Shown here in pieces: positions 1 to 6,155 of a stretch of 7,603 bases of DNA. The notes under the pieces are model-generated. The model made no database searches, was not told the DNA's origin, and saw only the letters and a list, made by a program, of their open reading frames with translations. A program made the position numbers and the translations under genes. The stretch comes from Limisphaerales bacterium. GTDB lineage: Bacteria > Verrucomicrobiota > Verrucomicrobiae > Limisphaerales > UBA11358. Every line of letters starts with the position of its first letter. Within the stretch, counting starts at the first letter, position 1. The stretch covers positions 5,004 through 12,606 of the forward strand of contig PLZL01000089.1 in assembly GCA_003152145.1 (NCBI GenBank), given 5' to 3'.

Positions 1-694
1 CCATAATTTTCAATGCTCCTTTGATGAGGGTTAAGGTCGAACCGCTGGCCGTCGCACCTTTGGCCATCGCCACGGCGGTCACGGTCTTGGCCAGCGTCAC
101 GGGCGCGGCTTGAACGAAATTGGCGGAAATGGTTTCGCCAATGGTCGCTGCCGTTGAATCCACGCCGTGTTTCGTGAAAAACTTCCGCAGCTTTTCCAAC
201 GCGCGGTTGACCCGCATCCGCGCCGTGTCTTCGCTCGCACCGATTGCCGCGCCGACTTCGCAAAGACTTTTGTTTTCAAAAAACCGGAGCACGAGGGCGT
301 CGTGGTCCTTTTCTCCAAGCCGGGCCAGCGCGCCGTCCAGCAACGGCGCGATTTGTCCCCAGGCATCCGACTCGGGTTCGTTCAAGCTGGATTGCATATA
401 AGCCTCCTGTTCACGTCGCTGGCGGCGGTGTTGCATGGTCAATGCGTTGGCGGAAATATACCGCGCCGTGCGGCACAGCCAGCCGGACAAAATGGTCTTT
501 GGCCCGAGCGATTTCGCCTTGCGCGCCAGAATGATGAAAACCGCCTGTGTGATTTCCTCCGCCAGATGCGGATCGCGGACCTGGCGCAGGGCGACGGAAT
601 AGACCAGATTGACGTGGCGGGACACGAGCGCGGCGAAGGCCTCCTCGGAATAGCGCCCGGCATATTCCCGCAGCAACGTCAGGTCATCGGTCAT
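1..694 (-). CDS. ECF-type RNA polymerase sigma factor with C-terminal extension (3' end outside window)
   Basis: This reading frame is open from an ATG at 694 to the left edge, giving 231 visible residues with no stop. A second ATG at 697 directly precedes it (MMTDD or MTDD). Residues 20-95 form sigma region 2; the stretch [16 protein letters not shown] (45-60) followed by [12 protein letters not shown] is the core-binding and -10 recognition helix set. Residues 115-172 form sigma region 4, with a helix-turn-helix at about 143-172 ([20 protein letters not shown]). Sigma regions 1 and 3 are absent, as expected for an ECF factor. After region 4 there is an Ala/Thr-rich extension (175-231) that ends at the edge. 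In related verrucomicrobial proteins I recall a membrane segment and further domain following such an extension, but that part is not visible. No anti-sigma gene is seen. It is divergent from the sugar operon at 982, so it may regulate that operon, but this is inference. Confidence in the family is high; its target is unknown. Confidence 0.93.
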   Translation of the reverse strand, partial: MTDDLTLLREYAGRYSEEAFAALVSRHVNLVYSVALRQVRDPHLAEEITQAVFIILARKAKSLGPKTILSGWLCRTARYISANALTMQHRRQRREQEAYMQSSLNEPESDAWGQIAPLLDGALARLGEKDHDALVLRFFENKSLCEVGAAIGASEDTARMRVNRALEKLRKFFTKHGVDSTAATIGETISANFVQAAPVTLAKTVTAVAMAKGATASGSTLTLIKGALKIM

Positions 695-697
695 CAT

Positions 698-981
698 TTA
701 CTGATACATTTACGCCGCTGTGAAAAGCGAACAGATTATTTTTTTGCCGGAACAATAATTGTAGGACAGGCGTCGCGCCTGTCTCCAGCTTCAAAAAAAC
801 ATTCAACCGTCCGGTGTGCCATCATGGATGCCAATTGTCATCGGAAGCAAAAGATTAAAAAGTCAGAGACAGGCGCGACGCCTGTCCTACTGCGTCGTCG
901 CGGCAGTGTCAAAACCACCACCGCAAGCTTGACCTTTGGCAATGAACATTTAAACCTTGTCGCCGTCCAACGATATATTTC
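698..981. other. Divergent intergenic region between sigma factor and sugar operon
   Basis: This 284-base spacer holds the upstream signals of both flanking genes and a REPIN-like repeat pair at 761-890. On the operon side there is a TTGACC at 929-934, but no good -10 hexamer at the right distance; TAAACC at 951-956 matches poorly. A TATATT at 974-979 is a better -10 match, but it lies only a few bases before the ATG at 982, so it could serve only a start site inside the gene. No purine-rich Shine-Dalgarno sequence precedes either start codon. On the sigma-factor side the leader (698-760) is AT-rich near 735-760 and contains a small palindrome, ACAATAATTGT, at 752-762 that touches the left repeat. 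No convincing small gene is present; frames running through it read across the repeats. Confidence 0.6.
761..890. repeat. REPIN-like element: two identical REP hairpins in inverted orientation
   Basis: The 25 bases at 761-785 are the exact reverse complement of the 25 bases at 866-890, and they are separated by 80 bases (786-865). Each arm is itself a hairpin: the left core gacaggcgtcgcgcctgtc (765-783) has an 8-bp stem, GACAGGCG/CGCCTGTC, with a TCG loop, and the right core at 868-886 has the same stem with a CGA loop. Identity stops sharply at both ends of each arm. This is the layout of a REPIN: paired REP sequences mobilised in trans by a RAYT (REP-associated tyrosine transposase). From memory, GTAGGACAGGCG-type repeats are scattered through Verrucomicrobia and Planctomycetes genomes and create spurious annotated peptides such as GQASRLS and ETGATPVL, both of which can be read here. 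No RAYT gene is in the window. Confidence 0.85.
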
Positions 982-2157
982 ATGAAAAAAATTCTAATTC
1001 CCGCATTGCTCGCTGTTCTGCCGTCGCTGGGCTTGATGGCTGCCGACCAGTTGACCGTCAAGGCCGTGAACAAGCTGCCCATCGCCCGATACAGCCAGAC
1101 CATCGAATTGTCGGCCAAGGACCTCGCGCCGCTGGGCGCCGACCTGACCAAAATTCACATCATGGGTGCTGCGGGCGTCAAAGCCCCCATGATGGAAATG
1201 CTGTGCCAGGCGGTGGACACGGACTTCGATGCGTTCCACAAACCGGACGTGGTGATTTTCCAATCCGACTTCGCGCCCGGCGAAACAAAAACTTTCACTG
1301 TCAGCGTCGGCAAAAAAATCGAATACCAAAAAGAGGATTTCAACGCGTATGGCCGTTTCGTGCGCGAGCGCTTCGATGATTTCGCGTGGGAGAACAATTT
1401 GATCGCGCATCGCACCTACGGCAAGGCGCTGGAGACGTGGCAGGGCGAGCCGCTGACGAGCAGCGCGATTGACATCTGGTCGAAGCGCACGCCGCGCATG
1501 GTGATTGATGAATGGTATATGGTGGATAATTACCATTCGGACACGGGCGAGGGCTGCGATGATTATTCCGCTGGCGCGACACGCGGCGACGGCGGCAACG
1601 GCCTTTGGGCGACGGACAAGCTCTGGGTCTCGAAAAATTTCACGGACTCGCGCGTGCTGGCCAATGGCCCCATTCGCGTGATGTTTGAACTGGATTACCC
1701 GCCGTTTGACGTGAATGGAAGGCAAGTTTTGGAAACCATACGCGTCTCGCTCGATGCCGGCAGCCAGATGGATCATTACCAGGTCACGTTCAAGCCGGCC
1801 GGTTCCGGCGAATCGCTGACAGCCGCGGTAGGCCTCAAGAAGGTCAGGGGCGATCAAGCCGACTTCAACGCCACTCGCGGTGCGCTGGCAATTTGGGAGC
1901 CGATGGAAAAGAATCTCGGCATGCAGGGCATTGCGGCGATTGTGGATCCGAAAAGTTTTGTAAAACAAGCCGAGGACAAATCAAACAACCTGCTGCTCTT
2001 GAACGCCAGCCCGAGCAATTCCATCAACTACTGGGCCGGTTTCGCGTGGGACAAGGCGGGAAAAATCAGCACGGCGGACGATTGGAAAAAATACGTGGAT
2101 GAATTCGCGCAAGGCGTGCAGTCGCCGATTGAAGTCAGCGTTTCCGCCGGACAGTAA
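982..2157 (+). CDS. DUF4861 family exported protein, candidate uronate-oligosaccharide-modifying enzyme
   Basis: This is a 391-residue protein with a signal peptide: Lys2-Lys3, then a hydrophobic run to about residue 19, with likely cleavage near LMA-AD (20-22). It is therefore probably periplasmic. I recognise the DUF4861 family from the conserved blocks FAWENNLIAHRTYGKALE (134-151), DIWSKRTPRM (164-173), YHSDTGEGCDDYSAGATRGD (184-203) and YWAGFAWDKAGK (350-361). The His/Asp/Glu-rich third block is the most likely active-site or metal region, but I cannot assign individual residues. Family members are often encoded beside GH88/GH105 uronyl hydrolases, as here, where the next gene starts 42 bases downstream. 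I recall a report of a previously unclassified dehydratase, from a marine ulvan-degradation cluster, that makes the unsaturated end later removed by GH105; whether that enzyme belongs to this family I cannot confirm. The start ATG is fixed by the signal peptide. There is no clear ribosome binding site. The family call is firm; the reaction is not established. Confidence 0.88.
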   Translation: MKKILIPALLAVLPSLGLMAADQLTVKAVNKLPIARYSQTIELSAKDLAPLGADLTKIHIMGAAGVKAPMMEMLCQAVDTDFDAFHKPDVVIFQSDFAPGETKTFTVSVGKKIEYQKEDFNAYGRFVRERFDDFAWENNLIAHRTYGKALETWQGEPLTSSAIDIWSKRTPRMVIDEWYMVDNYHSDTGEGCDDYSAGATRGDGGNGLWATDKLWVSKNFTDSRVLANGPIRVMFELDYPPFDVNGRQVLETIRVSLDAGSQMDHYQVTFKPAGSGESLTAAVGLKKVRGDQADFNATRGALAIWEPMEKNLGMQGIAAIVDPKSFVKQAEDKSNNLLLLNASPSNSINYWAGFAWDKAGKISTADDWKKYVDEFAQGVQSPIEVSVSAGQ

Positions 2158-2199
2158 TCCGTTGAAACATATTTGAAAAAAATCCGTCAACTATCACCT

Positions 2200-3597
2200 A
2201 TGAAACAACCTGCCGCCCTGTTCCAGACCATCCCGTCCAAACTTTTGCTCGCTGCCCTGCCGCTACTGCTCGTTTTGAGCAGCGGCTGCGCGACTAACGA
2301 GTGGGACAAAACCAATGCGTCCCTTGCGCCGGTGATTGTGCCGCCGGATTCAGTCGGCATTACCGACGCAAAAATCCGCGACGTGGTGGCGCGCGTGGCC
2401 AGGCATCAAATCGTCCCGCTGGCGGACGGCGATTATCCGGCGGTTACAAATCTCGACGCAGCCACGGCGGCCAGGGAGCCGGAAGGCATCGCGTGGAGTT
2501 ACCCGCACGGCGTGGCGCTTTATGGCATGGAACGTTCCACCGACGCCACCGGCGACAAGGACGTCGGCCAGTTTGTCGTCGAACACAACTTGATTTGCGC
2601 GCGTTATTATGGCTGGCTCGACGGTCTGGAAAAACAGTTCGGCAAGGATGGCAACACTTTTGCGCGCGGCACAAAAATCAAAGGACTGACTGGCTTGGGA
2701 AGTCTCGACAGTTGCGGCGCGATGGGAAATCAATTTCTCGAAGGCATGTTGCGCCATCGCGCGGGCAATGCGACGGGAAAATCAAATCCAATTTTTGCAG
2801 CGCGAAAAGGCGCGACGGACTTGATGCGCCATCCCGAACCGGTTGCATCCGCCGACAAAGCCGTCGCTGCGCGCATTGCCGATTGGGTTGTCAACAAGCA
2901 GGATCGTTTGCCCGACGGCACGCTTTGGCGTTCCAAAAGCATGGGCGGCACCGTCTGGCCGGATGACCTTTACATGGGCGGTGTTTTTCTCGTTCGCTGG
3001 GGCATTTACAAGCACGACCAAAAATTCATTGATGACGCCGCAAACCAAATCATTCATCAGGCCGCGCTCGAACAGGATTCGGACGGACTTTGGTTCCATG
3101 GCTATTTTGAAACGAACAAAATGCACGCGCCGTTCAAATGGGGTCGCGGCAACGGCTGGGTGACGGTGACGCTGGTTGAAACCCTGTCGGCAATGCCGGA
3201 GAACGACCCGCTGTGCCCGCAGCTTCTCGAAATTTTGCGCAAACAAATTGACGGTCTCAAAAAAGTCCAGGCACCCGACGGCATGTGGCGCCAGGTTTTG
3301 GACAAGCCGGAGTTGTGGGAGGAAACGTCCTGCACGGCGATGTTCGCCTACGGCATCGCGCGTGCGGTGAATCGCGGCTGGATTGATCCATTCAACATGG
3401 CTGTCGCGCGCCAGGCGTTCGCCGGCATCAGCAAGAATGTAACGCCCGACGGCGTCGTCAACGGCACCTGTGAGGGAACCGGCATCGGCGAGAGTTTGGA
3501 CTTCTACATCAAGCGCAAGCAACCCGTTGACGACCCGCACGGCCGCGGTCCCGTCATGCTCGCCGGAACGGAAATCCTGCTGGCCGACAAATATTGA
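2200..3597 (+). CDS. GH105 unsaturated uronyl (rhamnogalacturonyl-type) hydrolase, probable lipoprotein
   Basis: The protein has 465 residues when started at the ATG at 2200. An in-frame TTG at 2173 would add nine residues, but the ATG gives a cleaner signal peptide. Residues 14-29 are hydrophobic and end in LSSGC, with Cys30 as the likely lipidated residue; Ser at -3 makes the lipobox imperfect. The rest is an (alpha/alpha)-barrel glycosidase of family GH105, recognised from WPDDLYMG (253-260, carrying the candidate catalytic Asp), WGRGNGW (314-320), EETSCTAMFAYGIARA (from about 374) and HGRGPVMLAGTE (from 447). GH105 enzymes release a 4,5-unsaturated uronic acid from the non-reducing end of lyase products by hydrating its double bond. 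The length is somewhat above the roughly 370-residue enzymes such as B. subtilis YteR, because of the signal and an N-terminal linker. Whether the substrate is pectin- or ulvan-derived cannot be read from the sequence. It sits between the DUF4861 and SGNH genes in one apparent operon. Confidence 0.93.
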   Translation: MKQPAALFQTIPSKLLLAALPLLLVLSSGCATNEWDKTNASLAPVIVPPDSVGITDAKIRDVVARVARHQIVPLADGDYPAVTNLDAATAAREPEGIAWSYPHGVALYGMERSTDATGDKDVGQFVVEHNLICARYYGWLDGLEKQFGKDGNTFARGTKIKGLTGLGSLDSCGAMGNQFLEGMLRHRAGNATGKSNPIFAARKGATDLMRHPEPVASADKAVAARIADWVVNKQDRLPDGTLWRSKSMGGTVWPDDLYMGGVFLVRWGIYKHDQKFIDDAANQIIHQAALEQDSDGLWFHGYFETNKMHAPFKWGRGNGWVTVTLVETLSAMPENDPLCPQLLEILRKQIDGLKKVQAPDGMWRQVLDKPELWEETSCTAMFAYGIARAVNRGWIDPFNMAVARQAFAGISKNVTPDGVVNGTCEGTGIGESLDFYIKRKQPVDDPHGRGPVMLAGTEILLADKY

Positions 3598-3615
3598 TTT
3601 ATCCACGGTGACAAC

Positions 3616-4377
3616 ATGAAAACCATCCGTCTCCCGATCTTCTTCCTCGTCGCGTTCCTGTGCGCCGCCAATCTTTTTGCGCAGAGCAACGCCCCCGTCG
3701 CCAGCACGAATGTGGTCGTCCAAAACACGGCTACCAATCCCGAGCCGCGCGATCCGAATTGGGTCAAGCGCCACGAAGGTTTTGTGGCGGACGCGAAACA
3801 GGGCGGCATTGACATTTTGTTCATGGGCGATTCCATCACGGATTTCTGGCGCAATCGCGGCTCGAACGTGTGGAACCAGTATTACGCGCCGCGCCACGCC
3901 GCCAATTTCGGCATCAGCGGCGACCGCACCCAGCACGTCCTCTGGCGCATGGACAACGGGGAACTCGACGGCATTCATCCCAAGGTCGTCGTGCTGATGA
4001 TTGGCACGAACAACACCGGCAAGGAACGCGACAACAAAACACCCCGCAACACGGTTCCCGAAACCATCGAAGGTGTGCAGGCGGTGGTCGGAGATTTGCG
4101 AGCCAGATTGCCGGACAGCAAGATTCTGCTGCTGGCCATTTTCCCGCGCGGCACGCTGGACGATCCGCAACGCACCCAGGTCGCTTTGGTCAACACCGTT
4201 ATTGCCAAACTTGACGACGGCAAGATGGTGCGATATCTCGACATTGACCCGAAATTTCTTGAAGCCGACGGGACTTTGCCCAGGAGCATCATGCCGGATT
4301 TGCTGCATCCCAACGCACACGGCTACCAGATTTGGGCGGACGCGATGAATCCGACGCTGGATGAGATGTTGAAGTGA
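3616..4377 (+). CDS. SGNH/GDSL hydrolase, PAF-acetylhydrolase-like, probable carbohydrate esterase
   Basis: This is a 253-residue exported protein. The N-terminus has basic residues, then a hydrophobic segment ending in NLFA-QS, a good signal-peptidase I site after residue 22. All SGNH blocks are present: block I GDSIT (71-75) with nucleophile Ser73, block II FGISGDR with Gly99, block III GTNN (130-133) with Asn132, and block V DLLHPNAHGY with Asp228 and His231. The core, NFGISGDRTQHVLWRMDNGE, closely resembles the catalytic subunits of animal platelet-activating-factor acetylhydrolase 1B, a similarity shared by many bacterial sugar esterases. It starts 18 bases after the GH105 stop, so co-transcription is likely; a weak GGTGA lies just before the start. 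In this setting the likely job is removing acetyl or other acyl groups from oligosaccharides, but that is inference from the neighbours. A general lipase or esterase role remains possible. Confidence 0.93.
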   Translation: MKTIRLPIFFLVAFLCAANLFAQSNAPVASTNVVVQNTATNPEPRDPNWVKRHEGFVADAKQGGIDILFMGDSITDFWRNRGSNVWNQYYAPRHAANFGISGDRTQHVLWRMDNGELDGIHPKVVVLMIGTNNTGKERDNKTPRNTVPETIEGVQAVVGDLRARLPDSKILLLAIFPRGTLDDPQRTQVALVNTVIAKLDDGKMVRYLDIDPKFLEADGTLPRSIMPDLLHPNAHGYQIWADAMNPTLDEMLK

Positions 4378-4382
4378 TTGGC

Positions 4383-4420
4383 GCGCACCTGAAATCAGGA
4401 GTGCGCCGGATTTGTCCGGC
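4383..4420 (+). terminator. Overlapping hairpins after the sugar operon, possible weak terminator or REP-like remnant
   Basis: Two hairpins share bases just after the SGNH stop codon. The first pairs GCGCAC (4383-4388) with GTGCGC (4401-4406), with an inner CTG/CAG pairing around an AAAT loop. The second pairs GCCGGA (4405-4410) with TCCGGC (4415-4420) around TTTG. Because they overlap at 4405-4406 they would compete. No T-tract follows, so this is not a classical Rho-independent terminator. The position at the end of a co-directional gene set supports a role in transcript ending or stability, but a decayed repeat is equally possible. Confidence 0.35.
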
Positions 4421-4494
4421 AGGCTCAATTCCACGAAGCGTTTGAGGCCTGGGTTCATATTACCATCAGGCTGGCCAGATTTTAGACTGTTGTA

Positions 4495-4514
4495 TTTGCC
4501 GATTTATTGGCAAA
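4495..4514 (+). promoter_or_regulatory. Inverted repeat in the leader of the unknown 530-residue gene
   Basis: TTTGCC (4495-4500) is a perfect inverted match to GGCAAA (4509-4514), with an 8-base AT-rich centre. It ends 12 bases before the ATG at 4527. That spot fits an operator for a dimeric regulator or a leader hairpin near the ribosome entry site, and no Shine-Dalgarno sequence is visible there. A 6-bp repeat can arise by chance, so this is only a candidate. Confidence 0.3.
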
Positions 4515-4526
4515 ATCCGCCCAACC

Positions 4527-6119
4527 ATGAGTTCGGCTACATTGAACTTGGATAAACTTCATTGCTTTGGGTCGCAGTGGTTCTGTTTGCAAATGGAGAA
4601 TGCCTTTGTTGTCCAGCGGAACATAATCAGCGAACTGAGCCATAGCAAAGACTCTAAGCTGGAAAAGGTGCTGCCTCTCTTACTTGGTTTGGAAACGACT
4701 TCACATGCAGTATCGCTCTTAAGGCGAGATTGCCTTCTAAATGAATCGCACGTTCTGATGCGATTGCTTATCGAAAGGGCCATTCACATCTTCCATCTTG
4801 TTGTTACGTCAGAGAAGGTGGAGGTGGATAATCATTTTGATAAGGGTGCAGTTAAGACGGAACCGCCAAAACTTCTAACCGCAGAGGAGTTGATCAAAGC
4901 CTCTCTGAAATTGCGTTTTACCGAGTGCTACGATAGCGATGGCCTAGAAAGGAAGATGCTGGAAATTAGCGAAAAGACAAATGTGCCGCTGGATTTTTTG
5001 CGTTTGTGTGTTTCGTCGTATTACCCAACAGCATCAATGGCTCTAAGCGGGTCCTGCGAAGGTGCAATCTGCCATCTGCGAACGCTAAAACCCGACTCAG
5101 GCGGCTTCTTTCATGAGCAATTTACGACGATATTCTTTCTGGGAACGCTTTTGCTTAACTACGTTGTCAGTGTAGCGGCAAAGGATACGGAACTAAACAC
5201 CCTAATAGCAGAATCGGAAAACGCATGTAAGGTGGCGACTAATTTAATGAACAAGTGTCATCAGTCCGCAACACCCAACACGCAGAGCTTCCACGGTCAC
5301 TGGCAAGCAATGGCTGATGGCGAGTATTATGCAAAAGAAAAATTGGAGCGAGAATTAATGGTGTTCGCTCCTGCCTTTGCTGCATGTGTGGATGCGGGAA
5401 TTGACGTGACTTTTTTGGGGCGCACAAATCAAGGCACAGAACGTCTCCGAATCGCAGCCCTATTCCTTAAGCGCATGTTGAATGACTTGCGCAGTGTATG
5501 GTTGATGCTATGTCAGGGCTATACGTCACAGGGGGCATCAATCACAGCATCTTTGTTCGAAAACGCATTAGCAATTCAGTATATCAGCGAGAATGAACAG
5601 AGAGCCATCAAGCTCAAACTGGACAAATCAGGAGAGCTGCCTTGGAGCGTAACGGAAATGTGTCAACATGCCATGCGCTCCGAAGACGGTAAAAGCAACT
5701 CCGATGAGAATGCATGGAAGGCACTTTACGTTCAATACGTGTGGTTGTGCCAGGTTAAGCACCCAACCTTGCGGCAAGCATCCCACGACGCTGGGGCAAC
5801 CGCTACAGCAAGCGGTGAGTTTGCGGTTATGCCGTTGCCTGATGTGCGGGACGAAGACTTGGACGTAAAAAAATTGATATGCATCAAGGCATTGCGAAGT
5901 GCATTAAGCGCGATTAATGCCTTTGCTCGCGCAAGCGGGGTAAAGGCGGAAACAGTCGAGGAGAAAGCTTTTGCGGAAAAAACAAAAATAGTTCATGACG
6001 TTTTGGTAGCGCATCTAAAATCTCCAACACGCCTAATCATACCTTTCACGGTCGAAAATTCTAAATGGGTTCAAAACCAGCGGAATCCAAAGGCCAAAAA
6101 GAATAAACGCAGGTCGTAA
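4527..6119 (+). CDS. Uncharacterised helical protein with two similar DUF5677-like halves, probably acquired
   Basis: The product has 530 residues and I do not recognise a definite function. It has no signal peptide and no clear membrane segment, and it ends in a very basic tail (PKAKKNKRRS), so it is probably cytoplasmic. Two parts look alike. Residues 61-92 (LLRRDCLL...LLIERAIHIFHL) and 323-354 (VWLMLCQG...SLFENALAIQYI) align without gaps around Glu83 and Glu345. Each is followed later by a Pro-Thr segment (YYPTASMALSG, 165-175; VKHPTLRQASHDAG, 410-423) and then by a helix with Asn211 or Asn464. This pattern resembles DUF5677-type proteins, duplicated in tandem. Base composition differs from the neighbours: 43% GC at 4681-4740 and 45% at 5161-5220, against 73% at 2461-2520 and 65% at 6541-6600. 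It stands alone: 149 bases after the operon and convergent with the kinase gene. The ATG at 4527 gives the full frame; Met23 is an alternative start. A defence or stress role is possible but unsupported. Confidence 0.85.
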   Translation: MSSATLNLDKLHCFGSQWFCLQMENAFVVQRNIISELSHSKDSKLEKVLPLLLGLETTSHAVSLLRRDCLLNESHVLMRLLIERAIHIFHLVVTSEKVEVDNHFDKGAVKTEPPKLLTAEELIKASLKLRFTECYDSDGLERKMLEISEKTNVPLDFLRLCVSSYYPTASMALSGSCEGAICHLRTLKPDSGGFFHEQFTTIFFLGTLLLNYVVSVAAKDTELNTLIAESENACKVATNLMNKCHQSATPNTQSFHGHWQAMADGEYYAKEKLERELMVFAPAFAACVDAGIDVTFLGRTNQGTERLRIAALFLKRMLNDLRSVWLMLCQGYTSQGASITASLFENALAIQYISENEQRAIKLKLDKSGELPWSVTEMCQHAMRSEDGKSNSDENAWKALYVQYVWLCQVKHPTLRQASHDAGATATASGEFAVMPLPDVRDEDLDVKKLICIKALRSALSAINAFARASGVKAETVEEKAFAEKTKIVHDVLVAHLKSPTRLIIPFTVENSKWVQNQRNPKAKKNKRRS

Positions 6120-6155
6120 TTGTAAAGGGGTCAGTCCCAGTCTAATCCAATTTAC
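6116..6155. terminator. Convergent 3' junction with an imperfect inverted repeat, possible bidirectional terminator
   Basis: The stop codons of the two converging genes are only about 32 bases apart. GTAATTG (6116-6122) and CAATTTAC (6148-6155) form an imperfect inverted pair, with one extra T, that includes both stops. Inside lies AAAGGGGTCAGTCCCAG, which can form a short GGG/CCC hairpin. A shared terminator is plausible for such a tight junction, but the arms are short and mismatched. The GGGGTCAGTCCC core also resembles repeat-like termini often seen next to mobile sequences, which I cannot confirm. Confidence 0.3.

Noticed and set aside
761..890. A CRISPR array or a complete insertion sequence
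   Set aside because: There are only two repeat copies, in inverted orientation, with hairpin structure, and no transposase or cas gene between or beside them.
929..979. A standard sigma-70 promoter for the operon (TTGACC with a downstream -10)
   Set aside because: No -10 hexamer with acceptable match lies 16-18 bases after TTGACC, and the TATATT at 974-979 is too close to the ATG. It is mentioned in the intergenic entry but not called as a promoter.
167..985. A 272-codon plus-strand open frame overlapping the sigma factor and the repeat pair
   Set aside because: It is antisense to clear sigma regions 2 and 4, and its later part simply translates the REP hairpins.
994..1968. A 324-codon open frame on the minus strand inside the DUF4861 gene
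   Set aside because: The plus-strand frame carries the conserved DUF4861 blocks and a signal peptide; the minus-strand product is low-complexity and unrecognised.
2782..4458. A 558-codon open frame on the minus strand across the GH105 and SGNH genes
   Set aside because: It is antisense to two genes with intact catalytic motifs and signal peptides. Its translation has no recognisable domain, and long antisense frames are expected in GC-rich coding DNA.
4527..6119. The unknown protein as a toxin-antitoxin, restriction or other named defence component
   Set aside because: No nuclease, methylase, helicase or HEPN Rx4-6H motif was found, and no partner gene is adjacent.
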